Assembly (NCBI RefSeq): GCF_020687505.1
Contig: NZ_JAJEQT010000014.1
Strand: one strand, 5' to 3'
DNA length: 25,590 bases
DNA from: Coprococcus_C hominis
GTDB lineage: Bacteria; Bacillota; Clostridia; Lachnospirales; Lachnospiraceae
Shown here piece after piece: positions 14,591-23,024 of this stretch; the first letter of the stretch is position 1, and each line of letters starts with the position of its first letter. The notes beneath the pieces are model-generated. The model ran no database searches, was not told the DNA's origin, and was given only the letters and a program-made list of their open reading frames with translations. Both the position numbers and the translations under genes were made by a program.

Positions 14591-16450
14591 GTGATACGGG
14601 CAGAACAAGTAAGATTTCAATATAAAAAGCGCGACGTTGATGGAAACGTGATTGCGACGGAAGAAATCTTAAAGGGTGTAGATCTTACAATTAAAAAGGG
14701 CGAATTCATTGCGCTGCTTGGCAGAAATGGTTCCGGCAAGACGACGTTCTCGAAGCAGTTAAATGCAATCCTTCGACCGTCGGAAGGTACGGTGACGGTA
14801 GACGAGATGGGAACCAGGGATGCGGAGAAGCTGTACGAGATTCGCCAGCACGTCGGTATGGTGTTCCAGAATCCAGACAATCAGATGGTGGCAGCAAATG
14901 TGGAAGAAGAGGTTGCATTCGGCCCGGAGAATCTGGGTATGGAGTCAGATACCATCGTGGCACGTGTGAAGCAGGCACTCGAACAGGTGCGGATGTGGAA
15001 GCGGAGAAAGACGGCTCCGAATCATCTGTCGGGCGGACAGAAACAGCGGATTGCGATTGCAGGAATTCTTGCGATGCACCCGGATTATATTGTCTTAGAT
15101 GAACCGACTGCGATGCTTGATCCGAAAGGACGGAAAGAAGTGATGGAAGCGTTACAGCGGTTGAATCAGGAACAGGAAATGACTGTGATTCTGATTACCC
15201 ACGATATGGAAGAGGCGGCACTTGCGAGCCGGGTGATTCTGCTTGCGGACGGACAGATGCGATTTGATGGAAGGCCAGAGAAATTCTTCGGAGCGGATGC
15301 ATTGCTTGCGGAGATGGGGATGGAGGCACCGCTTTCTTATCGTGTGAGGAAATTAATAGATAGTGATGTGTTCGAGAAAAAGATTGGAGATGCGAGAGTA
15401 GAGGAGGCTACGATTGACAAAAGGGAAAAAGTAGCAGAATATGATAAAACTGGAAGAGAATGGGAAGCAAGCTCTGAGCTGGTAGATAAGAAAAAAAACA
15501 AAAAGGCTGAAGCAGAGACAGATGAAAAAAATCAAGATCTCCTCTCCCTGCAACATGTTAGCTATATTTACAGCCCGGGAACAGCGTACGAGAAGGTTGC
15601 CTTAGACGACGTGAATCTGTCGCTTGGCAAGGGGGAGATTGTTGGACTTGCCGGACATACCGGTTCTGGTAAATCCACCATGATCCAGCTTTTGAACGGG
15701 CTTTTGAAACCGACTGGCGGAACGGTTACATTTGAGGGAAAGGATATTCATGCAAAGGGATATTCTGGGAATTATCTGCGCAGTAAGGTTGGCATGGTGT
15801 TCCAATATCCGGAGCATCAGATGATCTGCGATACCGTGTGGGAGGATGTCGCATTTGGACCAAGTAAGCAGGGCTTGACCGGGGAAGCATGCGAGACGCG
15901 TGTGGAGGAAGCACTTCGGTTTGTTGACCTGCCAGAGAAATATTATCAAGCATCGCCATTGCAGCTATCGGGCGGACAGAAGCGGCGTGTGGCGATTGCA
16001 GGTGTGCTTGCGATGCATCCGGAATATATCATATTGGACGAGCCGGCAGCGGGATTAGACGCAGCAGGAAAGCGCGAAATATTCGACCGGATCCGGCGGA
16101 TGAGCCGGGAGCAGGGAATCGGAGTTTTACTTGTCTCGCATAGTATGGAGGACCTGGCGGAATACGCAGACCGGATTATTGTGTTGGACGATGGAAAGAA
16201 GATATTGGATGACCGACCGGCGCAGATATTTGCCAAGCGGGAGACGCTTGCAGACTGTGGACTGGATGTACCGGAAACTGTGAAACTGGCGGACAAATTG
16301 CGCGCAAACGGGTACCAAATTCCACAGAACGTGATTCGAGAGAAAGAGCTGCTCGATTATCTTGGTAATTGCACAAACAGTACAGCAGGAAGAAAAAGCG
16401 TTGATACTGAGAACAGATTGGATGAAAGGAAGCAGGGAGATAATTTATGA
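14591..16450 (+). CDS. Fused EcfA1-EcfA2 ATPase of an ECF transporter
   Basis: A 619-residue protein with two complete ABC ATPase domains. Domain 1 (about 1-255) has GRNGSGKT (44-51), FQNPDNQ (92-98), LSGGQ (146-150) and VLDEP (168-172). Domain 2 (about 317-565) has GHTGSGKS (355-362), FQYPEHQ (404-410), LSGGQ (459-463) and ILDEP (481-485). The NPDNQ and YPEHQ Q-loops mark EcfA1 then EcfA2. They are joined by a lysine/glutamate-rich linker (about 262-316) encoded by A-rich DNA. The GTG at 14591 is chosen because GGAGGA (14578-14583) is spaced for it; an ATG at 14576 and a GTG at 14537 are possible. The stop overlaps the ecfT start (ATGA). The two subunits are usually separate genes. Confidence 0.92.
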   Translation: MIRAEQVRFQYKKRDVDGNVIATEEILKGVDLTIKKGEFIALLGRNGSGKTTFSKQLNAILRPSEGTVTVDEMGTRDAEKLYEIRQHVGMVFQNPDNQMVAANVEEEVAFGPENLGMESDTIVARVKQALEQVRMWKRRKTAPNHLSGGQKQRIAIAGILAMHPDYIVLDEPTAMLDPKGRKEVMEALQRLNQEQEMTVILITHDMEEAALASRVILLADGQMRFDGRPEKFFGADALLAEMGMEAPLSYRVRKLIDSDVFEKKIGDARVEEATIDKREKVAEYDKTGREWEASSELVDKKKNKKAEAETDEKNQDLLSLQHVSYIYSPGTAYEKVALDDVNLSLGKGEIVGLAGHTGSGKSTMIQLLNGLLKPTGGTVTFEGKDIHAKGYSGNYLRSKVGMVFQYPEHQMICDTVWEDVAFGPSKQGLTGEACETRVEEALRFVDLPEKYYQASPLQLSGGQKRRVAIAGVLAMHPEYIILDEPAAGLDAAGKREIFDRIRRMSREQGIGVLLVSHSMEDLAEYADRIIVLDDGKKILDDRPAQIFAKRETLADCGLDVPETVKLADKLRANGYQIPQNVIREKELLDYLGNCTNSTAGRKSVDTENRLDERKQGDNL

Positions 16451-17253
16451 TTCGAGATATTACAATTGGACAATATTATCCTTCGGATTCTCCGATTCAT
16501 CATCTGGACCCGCGTGTCAAGTTATTCGCAACGCTTCTCTATATCATCGGGCTGTTTCTTAGCAAAAGTTTGATCGTATTTGCGGTGGCAGGCGTAGTAT
16601 TGATTGCATGTATCGTGATATCGAAGGTGCCGTTTCGATATATGATCAAGGGGCTAAAGCCGGTGTGGATATTGCTGGTATTTATCTGTATCGTAAATGT
16701 GTTTTTCGGAAAAGGAGAAATGCTGTATTTCCAGTGGAAGTTTATTCACATCTACCGGGAAGGAATCATGCAGGCGGTTGTCCGTGTTGTGCGGTTGATG
16801 GAGCTGATTTTGGGGTCGTCACTTATGACATACACAACGACGCCGACCGAGCTGACGGACGGCCTGGAGAAAGCATTTCATCCGCTTACAAAGATTCATG
16901 TACCGGTGCATGAGATTGCACTCATGATGTCGATTACGCTCCGCTTCATTCCGATTCTGATCGAAGAGCTGGACCGGATCATGAAGGCACAGACGGCACG
17001 AGGCGTGGATTTCGAGGCAGGAAATGTGTTCCAGAAGTTGAAACGTACCGGACGGATTCTGATGCCACTTTTTGCATCTGCAGTTGGACGGGCGGGCGAT
17101 CTGGCACTTGCGATGGAAGCACGTTGTTATCAGGCTGGCAGACCGAGAACGAAGATGTATCCGCTTCGATATGTACGTGCGGATGGCGTCGTGTATGTGC
17201 TGGCAATCGTATATCTGGCAGGGATGATCGTGTTGAAAGTAATGGTTGGATAA
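16447..17253 (+). CDS. ecfT: EcfT, transmembrane coupling component of an ECF transporter
   Basis: A 268-residue membrane protein. The N-terminus SPIHHLDPRVKLF is the standard EcfT opening. Hydrophobic segments follow at about 30-62, 75-92, 110-125 and near the C-terminus (VYVLAIVYLAGMIVLKVMV). The coupling motifs are present: ARGVDF (about 181-186) in the first coupling helix and LAMEARCYQ (about 222-230) in the second. Its ATG overlaps the EcfA1A2 stop as ATGA. It couples ATP hydrolysis to S components such as BioY. It is the last gene of the BirA-controlled operon; no terminator is seen before the TetR promoter. Confidence 0.93.
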   Translation: MIRDITIGQYYPSDSPIHHLDPRVKLFATLLYIIGLFLSKSLIVFAVAGVVLIACIVISKVPFRYMIKGLKPVWILLVFICIVNVFFGKGEMLYFQWKFIHIYREGIMQAVVRVVRLMELILGSSLMTYTTTPTELTDGLEKAFHPLTKIHVPVHEIALMMSITLRFIPILIEELDRIMKAQTARGVDFEAGNVFQKLKRTGRILMPLFASAVGRAGDLALAMEARCYQAGRPRTKMYPLRYVRADGVVYVLAIVYLAGMIVLKVMVG

Positions 17254-17265
17254 TATAAAAACCTA

Positions 17266-17304
17266 TTGACAAATAAAATAACACTGTTATAATAACGATG
17301 TTAT
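17266..17304 (+). promoter_or_regulatory. TetR gene promoter with two tandem palindromes
   Basis: TTGACA (17266-17271), a 16-base spacer and TATAAT (17288-17293). Two palindromes overlap or follow the -10 box: ATAACACTGTTAT (17278-17290) and ATAACGATGTTAT (17292-17304), centres 14 bases apart. The shared ATAAC/GTTAT arms suggest a pair of operator sites for the TetR protein encoded just downstream. Confidence 0.75.
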
Positions 17305-17359
17305 GAAAAATAAAACAATATAAATAACAGCAACAACTAACGAAGAGAAGGAGTAGCTC

Positions 17360-17962
17360 ATGCGACGTGAGACAGCCGGTGTGACGGAATCCCTGCTTCA
17401 GGCAGCGAAGGAAGAATTCCTTACCTATGGATTCCATGATGCCAGCATGCGGCGGATATCGGCGGCATGCGGAGTCAGTACCAATTCCATATATACCCGG
17501 TTTGGCGACAAGAGCGGACTTTTCACCGCAATCGTACAGGAAGCGGCAGATGGTCTGATGGAGATGTATATGCAGAGCATACAGAAGGCAACCGAGTGTC
17601 CGGACATGGATCATGCCATCGAGGAGGGCAACGAGGGAACCGATCAGGTATTGGCGTATATCTACGGGTATAAGGAAGAATTTCAGCTTCTATTCTGCCA
17701 TTCGGCGGGGACAGAATATGAAGATTACTTTGATAAGCTCGCGGCAATCGAGGAGCAGTATTACAACATATTTGCGAAGCAGTATGCAAATGAGAATGCG
17801 ACCGCGGATGAATTTTTTATCCACGTATTCTGTAGAACCGGCTGGCAGTATATCTACGAGGTGCTGACACACGACAAGCCATACGATGAGGCAGCAGCCT
17901 TTATGAAGAATGTACAAATCTTCAATTTCGCAGGTTGGAAATCAGTTTTTGGATTGGAATAA
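17360..17962 (+). CDS. TetR family transcriptional regulator
   Basis: A 200-residue protein. Residues about 8-55 are a TetR HTH: TESLLQAAKEEFLTYGF, then MRRISAACGVSTNSIYTRFGDKSGLF. The rest is a helical ligand-binding domain without a recognisable signature. ATG has GAGAAGGAG upstream. It precedes two ABC genes in the same orientation, and its promoter carries two palindromes, so it probably represses itself and the transporter until a substrate of the transporter appears. The ligand is unknown. Confidence 0.9.
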   Translation: MRRETAGVTESLLQAAKEEFLTYGFHDASMRRISAACGVSTNSIYTRFGDKSGLFTAIVQEAADGLMEMYMQSIQKATECPDMDHAIEEGNEGTDQVLAYIYGYKEEFQLLFCHSAGTEYEDYFDKLAAIEEQYYNIFAKQYANENATADEFFIHVFCRTGWQYIYEVLTHDKPYDEAAAFMKNVQIFNFAGWKSVFGLE

Positions 17963-17964
17963 CA

Positions 17965-17990
17965 GGCAGTGCATAGCGATGTGCACTGCC
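17965..17990 (+). other. Strong hairpin between TetR and ABC genes
   Basis: Perfect 9-base stem GGCAGTGCA / TGCACTGCC with an 8-base loop, 3 bases after the TetR stop. It is followed by A residues, not T residues, so it is not a canonical terminator on the plus strand, and nothing on the minus strand needs one. It may be a processing or stability hairpin separating TetR from ABC expression. Confidence 0.6.
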
Positions 17991-18006
17991 AAAAAAATAA
18001 AATACA

Positions 18007-18024
18007 AGTTAGCAAAAACTAACT
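18007..18024. promoter_or_regulatory. Palindrome before the ABC genes
   Basis: Perfect inverted repeat AGTTAG-CAAAAA-CTAACT in the short gap before the first ABC gene, 15 bases upstream of its ribosome binding site (AAGGAGG). Possible operator or RNA hairpin; it does not match the ATAAC/GTTAT arms of the TetR promoter. Confidence 0.4.
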
Positions 18025-18052
18025 CAAAATAAACGTTCAAGGAGGTTTTGTC

Positions 18053-19843
18053 ATGAAGGCAAAAAAGCAAAGTGCATTGTCAAGACTTATGAAAATTGCC
18101 GGGAAGCATAAGTATTTTTCCTATGCATCCTGCGTCCTGGCAGCAATCAGTGCATGGGTTGCGCTGATTCCGTTTTATGATGTGTGGCGCATCATAAAAG
18201 AGGTCTTGGAAGTAAGACCGGACTATTCCAAAGCAACACACATCACATCGTATGGATGGCAGGCGGTAGGATTTGCCCTGCTCGCAATGGTGCTTTATAT
18301 CGGAGCTTTGATGTGCTCCCATAAGGCAGCATTCCGCGTGCAGACAAATATGCGTATCGCGATGATGAACCACATCATGAAGCTTCCGCTTGGTTATGTG
18401 GAGACAGAGGGAACCGGAAAGATTCGAAAGATCGTTATGGATTCCTCCGCAGCGACAGAGACATTTCTGGCACACAACCTGCCAGATAAGGTCGTATCAA
18501 GAGCAACACCGATCGGGCTGCTTGTACTGATGGCAGGCTTTGACTGGCGTCTTGGTCTGATCAGCCTGATTCCTGCCGTATTCGCATTCCTTATCATGGG
18601 TACGATGATGATGGGACCGAAGATGGCAGAGGATATGAAGCAGTATCAGAACTCACTGGAGACAATGTCCTCCGAGGCGGTAGAGTATGTGCGAGGCGTA
18701 CCGGTCTTAAAGACATTTGGACAGACAATCTTCTCATTCAAACGGTTTAAGGCAGCCATCGATGAATATGAGAAATGGACGATCGATTATACGAAATCCA
18801 TGATGATTCCGATGATCGGATTTACCGTATTCTGTAATGGTATTTTCGCAGCGCTGATCGTAGCTGCTTATACATTAGGTGGAAATACAGTCACAGACAA
18901 ATTCGTATTGAACCTGATCTTCTACATATTGGTGACTTCGGTACTTACCACAACGCTGATGAAGGTTGCATATGCAGGTGAATCACAGATGCTCGTCGAG
19001 GATGCATTGAACCGGATGGATGAGGTGCTAAATGCGAAGGAACTTCCGGAGTCAGCAAATAAGCAGACATCGAAGGATGCATCCATTGCGTTGAAGGACG
19101 TGACATTTGCTTACGATGAGGCAAAGGCAAATGCAATCGACGGCATCACGCTTTCCGTCAAGGCAGGTTCCCATATCGCGTTTGTTGGTCCGTCCGGTGG
19201 TGGTAAGACGACGCTGGCATCACTGATTGCAAGATTCTGGGATGTCAAGAGTGGCAGCATCGAGATCGGTGGCGTGGATGTGAGGAACATTGACAGCAAG
19301 GAGCTGATGAATCAGGTATCATATGTATTTCAGGATAGTAAGCTGCTTAAGACCTCCATTCTGGAAAATGTTCGTATGGGCAGACCGGATGCGACGGACG
19401 CCGAGGTAATGGAAGCGCTGGAGAAGGCGCAGTGCAGCGACATCATCGAGAAGCTTCCGGACGGTGTGAACACGGTGATCGGCTCGAAGGGAACGTATGT
19501 ATCCGGTGGTGAGATGCAGCGCCTGTCGATCGCGCGGGCATTCCTTAAGAATGCGCCAATCCTGATCTTAGATGAGGCGACCGCATTTGCTGATCCGGAC
19601 AATGAGAGACAGGTGCAGCGCGCATTTGAGAATCTGTCCAAGGATAAGACAGTAATCATGATCGCACATCGTCTGTCGACGGTGACAAATGCGGATCAGA
19701 TCTACGTATTGAAGGACGGAAAGATTGCAGAGTCCGGTACACATGATGCGCTGGCAGCCAAGGACGGCATCTACACACATATGTGGAACGAATATAACAA
19801 GTCCGTGAACTGGCAGGTAGGAAAGGCAGGTGCAACCGCATGA
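18053..19843 (+). CDS. ABC transporter, fused permease-ATPase, subunit 1
   Basis: A 596-residue half-transporter with an exporter-type six-helix membrane domain (about 20-315) and an ATPase domain (about 340-585). Motifs: Walker A GPSGGGKT (379-386), signature VSGGE (483-487), Walker B plus glutamate LILDEATAFAD (504-514), and the switch histidine in IMIAHRLST. The ATAFADPDNE D-loop resembles one subunit of the IrtAB/YbtPQ group of heterodimeric transporters linked to siderophores. That similarity is a hint, not proof of substrate. AAGGAGG precedes the ATG. Its stop overlaps the next gene's start as ATGA. Confidence 0.9.
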   Translation: MKAKKQSALSRLMKIAGKHKYFSYASCVLAAISAWVALIPFYDVWRIIKEVLEVRPDYSKATHITSYGWQAVGFALLAMVLYIGALMCSHKAAFRVQTNMRIAMMNHIMKLPLGYVETEGTGKIRKIVMDSSAATETFLAHNLPDKVVSRATPIGLLVLMAGFDWRLGLISLIPAVFAFLIMGTMMMGPKMAEDMKQYQNSLETMSSEAVEYVRGVPVLKTFGQTIFSFKRFKAAIDEYEKWTIDYTKSMMIPMIGFTVFCNGIFAALIVAAYTLGGNTVTDKFVLNLIFYILVTSVLTTTLMKVAYAGESQMLVEDALNRMDEVLNAKELPESANKQTSKDASIALKDVTFAYDEAKANAIDGITLSVKAGSHIAFVGPSGGGKTTLASLIARFWDVKSGSIEIGGVDVRNIDSKELMNQVSYVFQDSKLLKTSILENVRMGRPDATDAEVMEALEKAQCSDIIEKLPDGVNTVIGSKGTYVSGGEMQRLSIARAFLKNAPILILDEATAFADPDNERQVQRAFENLSKDKTVIMIAHRLSTVTNADQIYVLKDGKIAESGTHDALAAKDGIYTHMWNEYNKSVNWQVGKAGATA

Positions 19844-21579
19844 TCGAGAAATTGAAACATAAATACGCACTGTCCGAAAACGGTGCAAAGAACATGATAA
19901 AAGCGTTTGTGGCAGTCACAATCGCGAACCTTGTGCTGATGCTGCCGGTTGGGCTTCTGTATCAGCTTACCTCGTATCTGCTTGATGGCAAGGTGCCAAA
20001 GGATAAGCTTGGATTCTTCATCGGCGGAATCGTCGTAGTATTTTTACTTGTAGCAGTTACAACTTATTTCCAATATAACGCAACCTTCTTTTCCACCTAT
20101 GTCGAAAGTGGTGTGCGTAGACGTGCGCTTGCTGAGAAGCTTCGCCGCCTGCCACTTTCCTTCTTCGGGAAGAAGGATCTGTCCGATCTGACGAATACGA
20201 TCATGTCAGACTGTGCATTGCTCGAGACAGGAAGCTCCCACTGGATTCCGGAGCTGATCGGTTCGATGATCTCCACAACGATTATTGTAATTGGATTGTT
20301 GTTCTTCAACTGGAAGATGGCACTTGCCGCTGTATGGGTGATGCCGATTGCATTTATCATCGTACTGACTTCAAGAAAAGGTCTGAAGTCTGTACAGAAG
20401 AAGACAATGACATATAAGCTTTCCTGTCTTGATGGAATTCAGGAGGGACTGGAGACGATCCGTGACCTGCGTTCAAACAACATGACAGAGACGTACATGG
20501 AAGGCTTGAACAAGAAGATCAAAGCCGTAGAGAAAAATGCCATCGTGCTGGAATTTAAGAATGCAGCTTATGTATGTTCCGCACAGATGATCCTGAAGCT
20601 CGGCATTGGAACGGTTGCATTGGTTGGTAGTATCCTGCTTGTAAATGGAGAGATCAATGTACTGACATTGTTCGTGTTCCTGCTTGTTGTAACAAGAATG
20701 TATGAGCCTTTGCAGATTGCATTGCAGAACCTGTCCGCTCTGATCAGTCTGGAGCCGAGCTGTGAGCGTATGGATGAGATCCTGTCACACGAAGAGCAGA
20801 CCGGCGCAGAGATACTGACGAACAAGGGCTATGATATTGTATTTGACCACGTGGCATTTGCCTATGACAGTGGCGAGCAGGTGCTCTCCGATGTCAGCTT
20901 CACGGCAAAGCAGGGGCAGGTAACAGCTCTGATCGGTCCATCTGGTGGTGGTAAGACAACCGTATCGAGACTGGCGGCAAGATTCTGGGATATCCAGAAA
21001 GGTACTGTTACAGTTGGAGGTATGGATGTATCGAAGGTCGAGCCGGAGACATTACTTTCCCTGTATTCCATCGTGTTCCAGGATGTGACACTCTTTAACA
21101 ACACGGTTATGGAGAACATCCGGATCGGTTGCAAGGATGCAACGGACGAGGAAGTTATGGCAGCAGCCAGGCTTGCAAACTGTACGGACTTTATCGAGAA
21201 ATTACCGGACAAATGGAACACCATGATCGGGGAAAATGGTTCCGAATTATCCGGTGGTGAGCGGCAGAGAATCTCCATCGCACGTGCATTCTTAAAGGAC
21301 GCACCAATCATCTTGATGGATGAGGCAACCGCCTCGCTGGATGTGGATAATGAGTCCGTGATTCAGGAGTCCATCTCCAAGCTGATCCGGAACAAGACAG
21401 TTCTGATTATTGCACACCGTATGCGTACGGTCGATGGGGTTGACCAGATCATTGTATTAAAGGATGGCGTGGTAGCTGAGCAGGGAACACCGTCAGCGTT
21501 GAAGGAGAAGAATGGTATCTATAAGCATATGGTCGATGTGCAGTTAGAGAGCGAACAGTGGAAATATAACCAGGTATAA
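19840..21579 (+). CDS. ABC transporter, fused permease-ATPase, subunit 2
   Basis: A 579-residue half-transporter, partner of the preceding gene. The membrane domain covers about residues 18-305. The ATPase domain has Walker A GPSGGGKT (366-373), signature LSGGE in GSELSGGERQRIS, Walker B ILMDEATASLD and the switch histidine in LIIAHRMRT. Both ATPase domains keep their catalytic glutamate, so both sites may be active. The ATGA overlap with subunit 1 indicates a translationally coupled heterodimer. A strong terminator follows. The substrate is unknown; candidates are a drug, a peptide or a metal chelate. Confidence 0.9.
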   Translation: MIEKLKHKYALSENGAKNMIKAFVAVTIANLVLMLPVGLLYQLTSYLLDGKVPKDKLGFFIGGIVVVFLLVAVTTYFQYNATFFSTYVESGVRRRALAEKLRRLPLSFFGKKDLSDLTNTIMSDCALLETGSSHWIPELIGSMISTTIIVIGLLFFNWKMALAAVWVMPIAFIIVLTSRKGLKSVQKKTMTYKLSCLDGIQEGLETIRDLRSNNMTETYMEGLNKKIKAVEKNAIVLEFKNAAYVCSAQMILKLGIGTVALVGSILLVNGEINVLTLFVFLLVVTRMYEPLQIALQNLSALISLEPSCERMDEILSHEEQTGAEILTNKGYDIVFDHVAFAYDSGEQVLSDVSFTAKQGQVTALIGPSGGGKTTVSRLAARFWDIQKGTVTVGGMDVSKVEPETLLSLYSIVFQDVTLFNNTVMENIRIGCKDATDEEVMAAARLANCTDFIEKLPDKWNTMIGENGSELSGGERQRISIARAFLKDAPIILMDEATASLDVDNESVIQESISKLIRNKTVLIIAHRMRTVDGVDQIIVLKDGVVAEQGTPSALKEKNGIYKHMVDVQLESEQWKYNQV

Positions 21580-21591
21580 GAACGAGATGTG

Positions 21592-21632
21592 AAGACATTC
21601 CAGAGTATAGACTTTGGAGTGTCTTTTCTTTT
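21592..21632 (+). terminator. Terminator of the TetR-ABC operon
   Basis: Eleven-base stem AAGACATTCCA / TGGAGTGTCTT (21592-21602 and 21615-21625, one wobble) with a 12-base loop, running into TTCTTTT. Confidence 0.85.
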
Positions 21633-21717
21633 ACAAAGAAATGCAAATGCTATCTTGTCTGCGGATCAAAATAAGCATACAATAAGGACAGTGTTGGGGA
21701 AAGGGAGGAACGCTGAC

Positions 21718-22368
21718 ATGCGTTATTATATTGCAGATTTACATTTCTGCCATGAAAATTTGAATACACGTATGGACTGTCGCGGCTTTGAGAGCGGCGA
21801 AACCATGAATGAATATATGATCGCACAGTGGAACTCACGTGTGCGGAAACGTGATGAAGTTGTAATCTTAGGAGATTTCTGTATTTCGAAAAAGGGTGAA
21901 GCAGCAAATGCCATTCTGGAGAGGCTGAATGGCAGGAAGTATCTGATCATCGGAAATCACGATTATTTTATTGCAAACAAACAATTTGATCCATCGCGTT
22001 TTGAATGGATTACGCATTATAGAGAAATCAATGATAACAACCGCAAGGTGATTCTGTGCCATTATCCGGTTATGTGCTACAACGGGCAGTACCGCCGGAA
22101 TGCTAAGGGAGAACCGAAGACATACATGCTGTATGGACATGTGCATGACACATATGACGAGTATCTGATCGATGATTTCCAACGCCAGACGCGTGCATCT
22201 ACGCGCCCGGTGCTAGGAAAATCTGGCGAGGAAGAAATGGTTTCTATCCCCTGCCAGATGATTAATTGTTTTTGTATGTTCTCGGATTATGTCCCGCTCA
22301 CACTTGATGAATGGATCGAAGTGGACCGGAAGCGGCGGGACGGAATGAAACGGGAGGATGATTGTTAA
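21718..22368 (+). CDS. Calcineurin-like metallophosphoesterase
   Basis: A 216-residue cytoplasmic phosphoesterase. The dinuclear metal site motifs are in order: YIADLHFCHEN (D7, H9), LGDFC (D53), IGNHDY (N80, H81), LCHYPV (H115) and YGHVHD (H141, H143). The ATG at 21718 has AAGGGAGGAA upstream; an upstream in-frame ATG at 21589 would run through the ABC terminator and is rejected. The substrate is not predictable; relatives occur beside phage-like or nucleotide-related genes. It converges on and overlaps by 4 bases the gene on the minus strand. Confidence 0.88.
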   Translation: MRYYIADLHFCHENLNTRMDCRGFESGETMNEYMIAQWNSRVRKRDEVVILGDFCISKKGEAANAILERLNGRKYLIIGNHDYFIANKQFDPSRFEWITHYREINDNNRKVILCHYPVMCYNGQYRRNAKGEPKTYMLYGHVHDTYDEYLIDDFQRQTRASTRPVLGKSGEEEMVSIPCQMINCFCMFSDYVPLTLDEWIEVDRKRRDGMKREDDC

Positions 22369-22994
22369 GGATTCTTTTTTGGTTCTGACTCAATCCGGCT
22401 GTACCGGAAGTCGCAGCAGGCTGCACCTTCGGCGATCGTCTGTGTCCGGACTAAGCGCATGTGCATCATGTCGGCAAGCACATAGTCCATGCGGCAGAGA
22501 TATTTGGCAAGTTCGAAACAGCCCTCATCCCGGCACAGACTGCAGATGCCGCATGTATGATAATCATAGCCAAGCTCGAAATCATCATTCGCGCCGCCTT
22601 CTAAGATGTCAACCACCCAGTCATTTTCGTATTTCCGTTTATGGGAGTCAGCAGACCACTTTTTCCGGGCTGGAAGCTTCTTCACATCGAGATAGCTGTC
22701 TGCATTTCCCATGACCTTGTGGAACAACTGATTGGCGGAAAGTCCATCCTTATACAGGGCATAACATTCCTCCGGGGATAAGGTTGTGTTCCGGTTTAAT
22801 GCGATGAAATATGCGCCCATGCAGTAGGAACTCATCAGCCGGGATTTGCCGATATCCTTGGCGCGCGTCAGGATGGCACGGTATTCCTGTTTGATCGCCT
22901 TGCTGTCAATCTGCAAATGATGTCTTTTTGCCTGCTTCATGCAGGAGCTGTGATAAAAATATCCAAATAATTTCTGTGAGAATCCGTACTTCAA
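22365..22994 (-). CDS. ATC hydrolase-like protein (L-2-amino-thiazoline-4-carboxylate hydrolase family)
   Basis: A 209-residue protein. The C-terminus shows the family signature: GYDYHTCGICSLCRDEGCFELAKYLCRMDY (about 142-171, quoted here by its cysteine-rich core CGICSLC), then RTQTIAEGAACCDFRY. The family is named after an enzyme opening the thiazoline ring on the way to L-cysteine in Pseudomonas; many firmicute members are untested. The start is a TTG at 22994 with AAAGGA 8 bases upstream. It follows the TetR gene by 30 bases and is probably in its operon and under its control. Several cysteines are conserved and could bind metal. Confidence 0.8.
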   Translation of the reverse strand: MKYGFSQKLFGYFYHSSCMKQAKRHHLQIDSKAIKQEYRAILTRAKDIGKSRLMSSYCMGAYFIALNRNTTLSPEECYALYKDGLSANQLFHKVMGNADSYLDVKKLPARKKWSADSHKRKYENDWVVDILEGGANDDFELGYDYHTCGICSLCRDEGCFELAKYLCRMDYVLADMMHMRLVRTQTIAEGAACCDFRYSRIESEPKKNP

Positions 22995-23024
22995 CTAAAT
23001 CATCCTTTCTTAGCAAAATCTATC

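Noticed and set aside
17965..17990. Terminator after the TetR gene
   Set aside because: The stem is strong but the plus-strand sequence after it is A-rich, not T-rich, so it does not fit an intrinsic terminator.
21589..21717. Longer N-terminus for the metallophosphoesterase
   Set aside because: It would translate through the ABC operon terminator hairpin. The ATG at 21718 has a good ribosome binding site and begins directly with the family's first strand.
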